A DNA stretch of 17,519 bases from Bacteroidota bacterium (lineage in GTDB: Bacteria > Bacteroidota > Bacteroidia > Chitinophagales > Chitinophagaceae), in the NCBI GenBank assembly GCA_023433265.1, contig JAEZDR010000112.1, positions 1-17,519 on the forward strand, in the 5' to 3' direction. Shown here piece after piece: positions 1-6,907 of this stretch. Made by a program: the position numbers and the translations under genes. Each line of letters begins with the position of its first letter. Positions within the stretch are counted from its first letter, which is position 1. Under the pieces are notes generated by a model, which was given only the letters and a program-made list of their open reading frames with translations, searched no databases and was not told the origin of the DNA.

Positions 1-21
1 GCCCGGAGGGCTGCCGCTTTG

Positions 22-396
22 TTATTCATCTCCTGTTGGGATAATTCTATTGGTTTCTACCATCAGCATCACCGTTTTCTTGGGCGCCCTGGGCCGGTGC
101 ATCACCCCTTTGGGTATGGTTACACCCTGGTGTGGGTTGAGTTCTATGGTACGGTCCTCCAAATCAATCAATAACTGCCCGGACAACACAAGGAAAAACT
201 CATCATCGTTATCGTGCTTATGCCAGTGGTATTCGCCTTCTACAATCCCGAGCCTGATGAAACTGTCGTTTACCTCGCTAAGGGTTTCATTGAACCACTT
301 ATGCTTGCAATCCACTACTATCCGGGGTATATCAATCCGTTCAAGGTGTGGGTATTGAACTTCCACTACAGTAACATACTCAAAGGCTTTCTCCAT
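22..396 (-). CDS. Small single-domain cupin protein
   Basis: A 124-residue single-domain cupin, probably cytoplasmic. The metal-binding cupin motif 1 reads H59-x-H61-x4-E66-x6-G73, and motif 2 ends with PKGVMH (His100), so all four usual metal ligands (two His, Glu, His) are present. The fold is a small beta-barrel; family members range from metal-dependent enzymes to sugar or ligand binders, and nothing here fixes the substrate. The open frame extends six codons further to a TTG at 414, but I chose the ATG at 396 because the upstream residues (MHQSIS) are not cupin-like and TTG starts are uncommon. It is divergent from the PAS kinase across about 210 bp, so a shared regulatory region is possible but not shown. 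I am confident of the fold and not of the function. Confidence 0.85.
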   Translation of the reverse strand: MEKAFEYVTVVEVQYPHLERIDIPRIVVDCKHKWFNETLSEVNDSFIRLGIVEGEYHWHKHDNDDEFFLVLSGQLLIDLEDRTIELNPHQGVTIPKGVMHRPRAPKKTVMLMVETNRIIPTGDE

Positions 397-607
397 ACTA
401 ATGCTTTGGTGCAATTTACTGTAAGGCCCTATTTAAACAGGCTGGCCCAAAGGGTTGATAGCTTTTATTGTTTAACTAAGCTCGACGATTGCCGCTACTC
501 GTGCAACAGTATAGTGTAGCTGAACCGATAGTTATTTCCCCCGGTTGCTAAAATAGATATCTGCTTATATTGCATGGCAGGCCACAGGCTAATAGCCGCT
601 ATTACCA

Positions 608-2899
608 ATGGAACTACAAAACAACCGGCATCACGGAATCTCGTCACCCGAACAGCAGATTGCCTTCGCTATTGAAGCGGCGAACATAGGCTACTGGAAC
701 TACGATCCGCAAACACAACAGCTTAGCAGCAACAACAAAACGAAAACATTATTTGGCTTTCCTGCTGATAAAGAAATGCACCTTTCGCAGGCATTGGACC
801 ATATTCACGCCGACGACCGGCCCCTCGTAATCAAAGCAATAGAAGATGCCCTCAATTTTGTAAACGATGGGCATTACGAAATAGAATACCGCGTAGTACT
901 TCCCCCTAACAATACCATCATTCACGTAAGGGCTTTGGGACAGGCCTTCCGAAGCCAGGACGGTAAGCCATGGAGATTTAGCGGTACCGTGCAGGACGTT
1001 ACCGCGAGTAAAAAAGCACAGCAGGACCTCGTATTTAGAAAAGCACTGCTGGAAGCGCAAAACAATGCCATACCCGATGCCATGCTCATTGTGGATGCAG
1101 AAGGAAAAATCCTTTCTTACAACCACAGGTTTGCTGAACTATGGCAAATGCCGCAGGAGATTATTGAACGTGGCGACGATGAAGCCGCGCTTGCACATGC
1201 AATGACTTTGCTTGAAGACCCCGAAGCCTTTATTGAACGGGTGCACTATTTATACCAGCATCCCTCTGAAACTTCAGATGAAGAAATCAGGCTGAAGGAT
1301 GGGCGCATCCTACAACGGTTTGGTCAATCTGTTATAGGCGAGGACGGTACTTACTTCGGCTGGTCATGGTACTTCAGGGATGTTACCGAACAGAAACGCT
1401 GGGAGGAAAAACTCAGGCAAAGCAAAGACCGCTTCCAGGGCGCCGTGCAGGCAGTGCAGGGCGTTTTGTGGACCAACAATGCAAAGGGCGAAATGGAAGG
1501 TGAGCAACCCGGTTGGGAAGCTTTAACAGGCCAGTCGTTTGCAGAATACCAGGGCTATGGATGGTCTGCTGCGATACATCCGGATGACGTACAAGCAACT
1601 ATTGAAGGCTGGCAAAAAGCTTTAGCTGAAAAACAACTCTTTGTTTGCGAACATCGCGTGAAACTGAAAGATGGCAGCTACGGCATCTTCGCGGTACGTG
1701 CGGTTCCCGTATTGAATGATGACGGTTCCATCCGCGAATGGGTGGGTGTGCATACTAATATTACAAAAGAACGGGAAGCTCAGCAGGCCCTGGTGGAAAG
1801 CGAAGACCTTTTTAGAACCTTCAGTAACAACATCAGTAACCTGGCATGGATAGCTGACGGTGATGGCTGGATAAAATGGTACAACCAGCGCTGGTACGAT
1901 TATACCGGTACTACCTTCGATGAGATGCAGGGATGGGGGTGGGAAAAAGTACATCATCCTGATCATAGGCAAAGAGTTGTTGACCTTGTAAAGGAAATTT
2001 GGAAAAAGCCAGAACCTTTTGAACTTGTGTTTCCGTTAAGGGCCGCCAACCGTACCTATCGATGGTTTCTTACCCGCGGCGAACCAATTGTAGACGTCAA
2101 TGGAAAGATTATCCGATGGATTGGTACCAACACAGATATTAATGAGCAAATTGAAACAGCGGAAGCGCTAAAGCGTTCAGAACTTTCGGTGAAGATGCTC
2201 ATGGAAAAAAAAGATGAGTTTATGAGCATAGCCAGCCATGAGTTAAAGACACCCATGACCAGCTTGCGTGCAGCGATTCAATTGATCCATCGCATTACCG
2301 AAACCAATAGTGATCAGCAGAAGCTTCATTCGCTTGCTGAGAAGGCAAATACGCAGGTGCAGAAGCTGGTTACCCTCATTGAAGATTTGCTTGATGTAAC
2401 TAAAATTAACGCGGGTAAGCTGGTGCTTAATCCGGTTGAGTTCAACATTTCGCAACTGCTACAGGACTGCATTGAGCATGCGAAACTGGCGGGTGCTACC
2501 CAAACCATTGAGCTAAGTGGCGACGAAGATGTGCATGTATTTGCAGACCGCAACAGGATTGAGCAGGTACTCAACAACCTAATCAATAATGCAGTAAAAT
2601 ATTCCCCCGACACCGATCACATCGGTATTTGCATTTCGGCAAGCAAAGGCCAGTTGAAAATAACCGTAACAGATCATGGCATTGGTATTCCTGAGGAAAA
2701 ACTGCACTTTGTTTTCGACAGGTTTTTCAGGTTGCATGACAGGTCGCAAAGATTTGCCGGCATTGGACTGGGCCTGTACATCTCGGCAGAAATTGTGCGC
2801 CGCCATGGCGGTCAAATCGGTGCAAGCAGCAAAGAAGGACAGGGTTCTACTTTTTGGTTTACCATACCACTCGATCAAAAAAACATTCAAATCTCATGA
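608..2899 (+). CDS. Multi-PAS soluble hybrid-less sensor histidine kinase
   Basis: A 763-residue sensor histidine kinase without any transmembrane segment or receiver domain, so a cytoplasmic sensor. Four PAS domains fill the N-terminal two thirds (about residues 15-135, 145-262, 272-390 and 400-515); several end in the typical PAC-like GxxxDVT or GTxTDI pattern, and the first, third and fourth look like PAS_3 type with the HPDD/HADD motif. A short coiled linker leads to the HisKA domain with phospho-acceptor His544 in SHELKTP. The ATPase domain has the N box (LNNLINNAVKYS, about 655-666), G1 box D689-HGIG, an F box (FDRFF) and G2 box GIGLGL (718-723). All catalytic boxes look intact. No response regulator is adjacent, so it is probably an orphan. 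Its stop overlaps the start of the next gene (ATGA), which suggests co-translation with the VOC protein. The signal sensed cannot be read from the sequence. Confidence 0.95.
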   Translation: MELQNNRHHGISSPEQQIAFAIEAANIGYWNYDPQTQQLSSNNKTKTLFGFPADKEMHLSQALDHIHADDRPLVIKAIEDALNFVNDGHYEIEYRVVLPPNNTIIHVRALGQAFRSQDGKPWRFSGTVQDVTASKKAQQDLVFRKALLEAQNNAIPDAMLIVDAEGKILSYNHRFAELWQMPQEIIERGDDEAALAHAMTLLEDPEAFIERVHYLYQHPSETSDEEIRLKDGRILQRFGQSVIGEDGTYFGWSWYFRDVTEQKRWEEKLRQSKDRFQGAVQAVQGVLWTNNAKGEMEGEQPGWEALTGQSFAEYQGYGWSAAIHPDDVQATIEGWQKALAEKQLFVCEHRVKLKDGSYGIFAVRAVPVLNDDGSIREWVGVHTNITKEREAQQALVESEDLFRTFSNNISNLAWIADGDGWIKWYNQRWYDYTGTTFDEMQGWGWEKVHHPDHRQRVVDLVKEIWKKPEPFELVFPLRAANRTYRWFLTRGEPIVDVNGKIIRWIGTNTDINEQIETAEALKRSELSVKMLMEKKDEFMSIASHELKTPMTSLRAAIQLIHRITETNSDQQKLHSLAEKANTQVQKLVTLIEDLLDVTKINAGKLVLNPVEFNISQLLQDCIEHAKLAGATQTIELSGDEDVHVFADRNRIEQVLNNLINNAVKYSPDTDHIGICISASKGQLKITVTDHGIGIPEEKLHFVFDRFFRLHDRSQRFAGIGLGLYISAEIVRRHGGQIGASSKEGQGSTFWFTIPLDQKNIQIS

Positions 2900-3276
2900 A
2901 CAAGATAGCAGGCTTACGCACGGTAATTTATAAGGTGGCTGATATGCAGGCAGCCAAAACATGGTATACAAAAGCATTTGAAACCACCCCCTACTTCGAT
3001 GAAACCTTCTACATAGGATTCAACATAGATGGTTACGAACTAGGTCTTCAGCCAACGGATTTAAATACAACGCAGGTAGATAATGTTGTTGCCTACTGGG
3101 CAGCGGACGACGTACCCGCTGCATACGACCGATTAATATCATTAGGCGCAACTGCTCACGAACAACCGCAGGAGGTGGGCGGCGGTATTGTTGTGGCTAC
3201 TGTAAAAGATCCATGGGGCAATGCAATAGGCCTCATCTACAACCCCCACTTCGGCGAACAACAACCCGCGCACTGA
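2896..3276 (+). CDS. VOC / glyoxalase-fold protein
   Basis: A 126-residue protein of the vicinal oxygen chelate superfamily (glyoxalase, bleomycin-resistance and dioxygenase fold). It shows the usual pattern: an N-terminal strand followed by a D-M-xxAxxWYxKAF helix (about residues 15-28), the paired beta-alpha-beta module with DDVPAAYDRLISLGA in the middle, and the closing DPWGNAIGLIYNP strand (about 107-119). Whether it binds a metal is unclear. I chose the ATG at 2896 rather than the longer open frame at 2854 because it overlaps the kinase stop as ATGA and starts exactly where the VOC fold starts. The overlap suggests translational coupling to the histidine kinase. Substrate unknown; a ligand-binding or detoxification role is possible. 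Confidence 0.88.
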   Translation: MNKIAGLRTVIYKVADMQAAKTWYTKAFETTPYFDETFYIGFNIDGYELGLQPTDLNTTQVDNVVAYWAADDVPAAYDRLISLGATAHEQPQEVGGGIVVATVKDPWGNAIGLIYNPHFGEQQPAH

Positions 3277-3291
3277 TTGGAGAGCAATCGT

Positions 3292-3337
3292 CAATAGTGA
3301 ATAGTGAATAGTGAATAGTCAATAGTCAATAGTCAAT
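3292..3337. repeat. 7-bp tandem repeat, SAATAGT x 6.5
   Basis: Six complete 7-bp units plus a partial one: CAATAGT, three GAATAGT, two CAATAGT, then CAAT. Part of it (3299-3316) is matched at 16 of 18 positions by the reverse complement of 3605-3622, on the other side of the truncated four-helix-bundle gene. It may be one end of a small mobile or formerly mobile cassette. Confidence 0.9.
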
Positions 3338-3414
3338 CAGTCGGGACGGCGCTATTGCAAAAGCAAACTTTTATTTTCTAACGGTGTCACTTACCTTTCC
3401 TTGAAATCTATCTT

Positions 3415-3591
3415 ATGTTTCTCCAGCTTAATCACCAAAAGCTCTTGATCTATAAAACCGCACTTGAACTGGTTGCGGAGTGTTACAAAGTAACCAATGC
3501 ACTTCCAGCTTCTGAAAAGTTGGAACTCTGCGATCAAACTAGGAGAGCTCCAGCCGAAAAAATAAATAAAAACAAGGACGCTAACTTCTAA
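3415..3591 (+). pseudogene. Truncated four-helix-bundle (S23 / 23S-IVS type) gene
   Basis: A 58-codon open frame with ATG at 3415 and TAA at 3589. The first 45 or so residues read like the start of the four-helix-bundle family (rRNA intervening-sequence / S23-like): NHQKLLIYKTALELV, then AECYKV and a DQTRRA segment that corresponds to the family's SQIRRA. Family members are usually about 115-130 residues and continue with an NIAEG segment and two more helices. Here the frame turns into lysine- and asparagine-rich residues and stops, so at least half is missing. It therefore looks like a remnant rather than a working gene. It lies in the 357-bp gap between the VOC gene and the dehydrogenase and is bracketed by imperfect inverted repeats. 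The family assignment rests on pattern recognition. Confidence 0.7.
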
Positions 3592-3604
3592 ACTTTTAGC
3601 TTCC

Positions 3605-3622
3605 ATTCACCAATCACTATTC
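3605..3622. repeat. Imperfect inverted copy of the 7-bp repeat tract
   Basis: The reverse complement of this 18-base segment matches 3299-3316 at 16 of 18 positions. Together they bracket the four-helix-bundle remnant about 290 bp apart. The right copy sits 11 bp before the dehydrogenase ATG. Confidence 0.7.
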
Positions 3623-3633
3623 AATATTTACTT

Positions 3634-4689
3634 ATGATCGCCACAAAGTCCTATGCTGCTCACTCGCCTTCTTCTCCTCTTGAATATTACAACTTTGAGC
3701 GCCGCGACCTCAGGCCGCATGACGTACACATCGAAATAATGTACTGCGGTGTTTGCCATAGCGACATCCACACGGTGCGCAGCGAGTGGGGACCCGCAGC
3801 TTATCCCTGCGTGCCGGGACATGAAATAGTGGGAAGGGTGAAGGCAGTGGGCAGCGATGTAACGCGATTTAAGGAAGGCGAACTTGCAGGTGTGGGCTGC
3901 CTGGTGGATAGCTGCCGCACCTGTGCTAACTGCCAGCAGGGACTTGAACAATACTGCCACGAAGGCTCAACAGCTACTTATAATAGCCGCGACAGGATAG
4001 ATGGCTCCAACACACTCGGTGGCTACAGCAACCATATCGTTACAGACGAGGCCTTTGTATTGCGCATCAGCGACAGGCTACCCCTCCATGCCGTAGCGCC
4101 TTTGCTCTGCGCGGGCATCACAACCTACTCACCTCTCCGGCATTGGAAAGTGGGCAAGGGACATAAAGTAGGTGTATTAGGACTTGGCGGCCTGGGCCAC
4201 ATGGCTGTAAAGTTTGCTGCATCCTTTGGGGCAGAAGTTACCATGCTTAGCACCTCCCCTTCCAAGGAGGCTGATGCACGCAGGCTGGGCGCTCACCAGT
4301 TTAAACTTACCCGCAATGAGGAACAGCTTAAAGGCCTACGCAATTATTTTGATTTTATCGTCAATACAGTGTCTGCGCAGCATGATTACAACACCTACCT
4401 GCGCATGCTAAATACCAATGGCGTTATGATATGTGTAGGCGCCCCACCCGAACCCACACCCGTGGCCGGATTTAGTTTAATAGGCAATCGCCGCAGCCTT
4501 GCAGGATCTTTAATTGGCGGCATCCCCGAGACCCAGGAAATGCTCGACTACTGCGCGCAACATAACATCGTGAGCGATGTAGATCTCATCCCCATCCAGG
4601 AAATCAACCAGGCCTACGAAAGAATGATTAAAGGTGATGTGCGATATAGGTTTGTGATTGATATGCAATCCCTGAAAAACGAACCATAA
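3634..4689 (+). CDS. Zinc-dependent NAD(P) alcohol dehydrogenase, CAD/YahK-like
   Basis: A 351-residue medium-chain zinc alcohol/aldehyde dehydrogenase of the cinnamyl-alcohol-dehydrogenase/YahK group, which interconverts alcohols and aldehydes in the cytoplasm. Catalytic zinc ligands are visible as Cys41 and His42 in GVCHSD, His63-Glu64 in PGHE, and Cys159 in LLCAGITTYSPL. The structural zinc lobe has four cysteines (C94, C97, C100, C108). The Rossmann motif is GLGGLG at 183-188. The stretch after the second Rossmann strand (STSPSKE, 206-212) has Ser and Lys instead of an acidic residue, which in this family usually means NADP(H) preference; that is inference. Length and motifs are complete and typical. 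The start is the first ATG, directly after the repeat-bearing gap. The physiological aldehyde cannot be told. Confidence 0.95.
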   Translation: MIATKSYAAHSPSSPLEYYNFERRDLRPHDVHIEIMYCGVCHSDIHTVRSEWGPAAYPCVPGHEIVGRVKAVGSDVTRFKEGELAGVGCLVDSCRTCANCQQGLEQYCHEGSTATYNSRDRIDGSNTLGGYSNHIVTDEAFVLRISDRLPLHAVAPLLCAGITTYSPLRHWKVGKGHKVGVLGLGGLGHMAVKFAASFGAEVTMLSTSPSKEADARRLGAHQFKLTRNEEQLKGLRNYFDFIVNTVSAQHDYNTYLRMLNTNGVMICVGAPPEPTPVAGFSLIGNRRSLAGSLIGGIPETQEMLDYCAQHNIVSDVDLIPIQEINQAYERMIKGDVRYRFVIDMQSLKNEP

Positions 4690-4717
4690 ACGCTGAGAGC
4701 GCGCCATATCCCAGCTT

Positions 4718-4768
4718 CACCCGCAAGGGAGAGGTGCCCGCAAGGACCCGCAAGGGTGAGGCGCCCTT
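4718..4768. repeat. IS left-end hairpin repeats (CCCGCAAGG x3)
   Basis: CCCGCAAGG occurs at 4720-4728, 4737-4745 and 4747-4755. The first and third can fold as short stems around a GCAA loop. A further AAGGG/CCCTT pairing spans 4752-4768. This is consistent with the subterminal hairpins recognised by Y1 transposases, but which one is the functional left end is not determined. Confidence 0.5.
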
Positions 4769-4812
4769 GGACGTATAAAACATCTAGTTTTGTTTTCCCA
4801 ACCCGAATTGTT

Positions 4813-5265
4813 ATGGGCCAGTCCCTCGTTAAGAATTATGTGCACCTGGTGTTTAGCACCAAGTATCGGCAGCCATTCATCCAACCTTTCGTAGAAGAAG
4901 AATTGCATAAATATATTGCAGGTATATGCGATGCATGCGAATCACCCGCCGTGAAGATTGGAGGATACACAGATCATGTGCATGTGTTATGCAGGCTATC
5001 CAAAAACATTATGTTGGTGAAACTGGTAGAAGAAATAAAGAGTCATTCATCAAAGTGGATGAAAACAAAACACACAGCCTTGCATAATTTTTATTGGCAG
5101 AGAGGTTACGGTGCATTCTCAGTTACACCTAGCCAGATTGCTAACACCATCGCTTATATTGAAGGCCAACACGAACACCATAATCAGATTGTATTCCAGG
5201 ACGAATACCGCAGTTTCTTAAAGGAATATGAGGTAGAATATGATGAACAATTTGTTTGGGATTGA
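4813..5265 (+). CDS. tnpA: IS200/IS605-type Y1 transposase
   Basis: A 150-residue HUH single-strand transposase (Y1_Tnp), the usual length for IS200-type TnpA. The opening KNYVHLVFSTKYRQPF is the family's N-terminal strand. The HUH metal motif is H55-V-H57 in DHVHVL. The probable catalytic tyrosine is Tyr115 in the AYIEGQ helix, followed by EHH. These enzymes cut and join single-stranded DNA at hairpin ends. I chose ATG 4813 rather than the upstream GTG at 4756, because the extra 19 residues lie in hairpin DNA of the element and are not family-like. The frame is intact, so the element could still be active. It inserted, or was retained, between the dehydrogenase and the two-component cluster. 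Confidence 0.92.
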   Translation: MGQSLVKNYVHLVFSTKYRQPFIQPFVEEELHKYIAGICDACESPAVKIGGYTDHVHVLCRLSKNIMLVKLVEEIKSHSSKWMKTKHTALHNFYWQRGYGAFSVTPSQIANTIAYIEGQHEHHNQIVFQDEYRSFLKEYEVEYDEQFVWD

Positions 5266-5338
5266 ACTGTTATTGTCCATTTGGAAGGGCCCCATGGCAC
5301 CATCCATATCGAGGGGCGTTGCCCTAACCTTGTTATGC

Positions 5339-5357
5339 CGAGGGGCGTTGCCCCTCG
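5339..5357. repeat. Perfect 8-bp hairpin, IS right-end structure
   Basis: CGAGGGGC and GCCCCTCG pair perfectly around a GTT loop. The first 15 bases repeat a segment at 5310-5324, whose own 3' arm is degraded. A second hairpin GCCCT-TTC-AGGGC follows at 5370-5382. The set lies about 75-120 bp after the transposase stop. There is no T-run, so I read it as an IS end rather than a terminator. Confidence 0.6.
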
Positions 5358-5444
5358 CTGAGGTATGGCGCCCTTTCAGGGCTTGTAGGGTTATAGTTAA
5401 CCTATGGATGGGTAAGGAAGGCCTCCTCTCAATGACGGAGACCC

Positions 5445-6326
5445 CTACCGCACCGCCACCTGCATAATATTGGCTGCGGTTTTTTTGCCTCGTTCGTTGG
5501 AGATATAAAGAGCTCCCGCTTCATCAAAGGTGATACCCTCGGGCTGGGCAAACTGCTTACCCAGTTCTTTCACCACCTTGAGTACACCGGCTTTGTCCAA
5601 CACTATCAACCTCGACTTCGGTCCATCCAACAGGTAAACTTCACCTGAGGTGGGGTGTAGTCCTATTGCTGAAAGCCCCAGGTTTTTCTTCTTCTTATTG
5701 CCCAACATCTCATGGTCCATAGCAATGGTGTACACCGGTGTTTTGTTGAAGCTGTTGTTACCTAATTCAAATGCATAAATACCCTTCTTATCCTGGCTTA
5801 CAAGGTCTTGATCCTTCAATGCCAGCAACAGGCGGTTGTTCTTCCTGTCGTAGGTTAAACCCTCAACATTGTTCTCGACAGTCAAAGGCGTATTAAACTT
5901 TGTAACTGCAGGTTTTGCCGCAGTTGCAAAGTCTTGTACCTGGTATATAACCCCATCCGCACGCACTACATAGGCAGTGCTACCCTTCACGGTGATCCCT
6001 TCATAATCGCCGGCACCTGCAAAAGCTATCTTCTTCTCTATCTTTTCCGCCGCAGTGTTATAAATGAATATATAACCTTCCTCATCCTGCACACAGGCAA
6101 AACGATTATCGCCTATGTAAGCAATTCCCGACACCTCATTCAACTCCTGCGGAAGATGCCACTGCTTCATCACGTCAACTGAATATGCTGATGATGTATG
6201 ATCCTTACTCGTCCCTGCATGCACCTCCTTGCTGTTTACCGAAGCAAACAACCCTCCTACATCCTCCCTGAAAAAGATGGTGAGTGCTGTTAACAGCACT
6301 CCCACCCCTATGATTTTCCTTTTCAT
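5445..6326 (-). CDS. SdiA-regulated-domain beta-propeller protein
   Basis: A 293-residue protein of the SdiA-regulated (YjiK-like) family, a beta-propeller. An N-terminal hydrophobic stretch (about residues 5-19) with preceding Lys/Arg looks like a signal peptide or membrane anchor, so the protein is probably exported or periplasmic. Typical family phrases are LNEVSGIAYI, DYEGITV, NNVEGLTYD, LSAIGLHPTSGEVYLLD and QPEGITFDEAGALYISNE, which repeat at blade spacing through the chain. It follows the PepSY-like gene by 37 bp on the same strand and is likely the last gene of the two-component cluster's transcript. The family's biochemical role is not settled; calcium or surface-ligand binding has been considered. 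Complete, with no missing blade obvious. Confidence 0.85.
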   Translation of the reverse strand: MKRKIIGVGVLLTALTIFFREDVGGLFASVNSKEVHAGTSKDHTSSAYSVDVMKQWHLPQELNEVSGIAYIGDNRFACVQDEEGYIFIYNTAAEKIEKKIAFAGAGDYEGITVKGSTAYVVRADGVIYQVQDFATAAKPAVTKFNTPLTVENNVEGLTYDRKNNRLLLALKDQDLVSQDKKGIYAFELGNNSFNKTPVYTIAMDHEMLGNKKKKNLGLSAIGLHPTSGEVYLLDGPKSRLIVLDKAGVLKVVKELGKQFAQPEGITFDEAGALYISNERGKKTAANIMQVAVR

Positions 6327-6363
6327 AGCATTTTCCTTTTAGTGTTCATTCAAGTATTGCAGC

Positions 6364-6804
6364 CTAGTCCCAATAAGCCACTTTGCTTACCGTTCCATTG
6401 GCTTCAAATACCAGCTTAACATCTTTCACCCCTTTTCCTTCCAGTTCCAGTTGGTACAGGGTGGTGCCGTTCACTTCCAGTTGCTCTGCATCATCCACGG
6501 TATACTGGCTATAATTGGTTTGCAAAGCCTGCGTGATAGCTGCGGGCAATTGTTGTACCGTCACATCGGTCTTCTGCCTCAACAGTTTTCCCGTGGCATC
6601 TACTTCCACCGTGTATTCCACGCTGTCTTTTGTTAACTCAGCTTCAAAAATGTCTTTCTTCTTTTCCCACTCTATTCCTGTTGCATTGCTGAACTTAGCC
6701 TGTACTGCATTTCGAACCACAGAAGGCACTTTCTCCGGTTTGATATCCTGGCTGCAAGCTGCCATTGATAATCCTAACGCTGCTACAATTCCTAATAATT
6801 TCAT
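6364..6804 (-). CDS. PepSY-like lipoprotein
   Basis: A 146-residue probable lipoprotein. The N-terminus MKLLGIVAALGLSMAAC has a lipobox with Cys17. The mature part carries two PepSY-like (BLIP-like) repeats, about residues 25-80 and 85-146, recognisable by the VPSVVRNAVQAKFSNATGIEW opening, the paired 'EAELT...YTVEVDATGKLL' strands and the same pattern again near the end. Such proteins in Bacteroidota are often encoded beside, and controlled by, an OmpR-type two-component system, as here (103 bp after the sensor kinase gene, same strand). They are thought to sit in the periplasm; a direct function is not known. The start is fixed by the signal peptide. Confidence 0.85.
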   Translation of the reverse strand: MKLLGIVAALGLSMAACSQDIKPEKVPSVVRNAVQAKFSNATGIEWEKKKDIFEAELTKDSVEYTVEVDATGKLLRQKTDVTVQQLPAAITQALQTNYSQYTVDDAEQLEVNGTTLYQLELEGKGVKDVKLVFEANGTVSKVAYWD

Positions 6805-6907
6805 AACTATTGTTTTAATTTAATAACACAAAGCTGGTAAGAGAATCAGGAAACATTTGGGAATACCAGGGACCGCAACCATATAAAAAGTTAAAGCAGA
6901 AACGACG

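Larger units (their letters stand above)
4718..5382 (+). mobile_element. Solo IS200-type insertion sequence (approximate ends)
   Basis: A single-gene IS200/IS605-type element: a Y1 transposase gene flanked by short hairpin-forming sequences, with no TnpB gene. The left flank (4718-4768) has three copies of CCCGCAAGG, which can form CCC-GCAA-GGG mini-hairpins. The right flank has a perfect 8-bp stem with a GTT loop (5339-5357), preceded by a degraded copy (5310-5325), and a 5-bp stem with a TTC loop (5370-5382). Hairpin ends without terminal inverted repeats or target duplication are expected of this family. The exact borders are not resolved; those given are the outer limits of the hairpins I can see. 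Confidence 0.6.

Noticed and set aside
214..519. Plus-strand 101-residue open frame over the cupin
   Set aside because: Overlaps the antisense of a convincing cupin and has no family features.
3391..3606. Minus-strand 71-residue open frame
   Set aside because: It is the shadow of the four-helix-bundle remnant on the plus strand, which has a recognisable family sequence; the minus frame has none.
4756..4812. Upstream GTG extension of the transposase
   Set aside because: The extra residues are translated from hairpin DNA of the IS left end and are not family-like; ATG at 4813 begins exactly at the conserved N-terminus.
5339..5357. Rho-independent terminator of the transposase gene
   Set aside because: The stem is GC-rich and perfect but no T-run follows, and a partial duplicate lies beside it, so an IS-end structure is the better reading.
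5240..5467. Plus-strand 75-residue open frame after the transposase
   Set aside because: It runs through the IS right-end hairpins and ends inside the opposite-strand SdiA-regulated gene; no domain.
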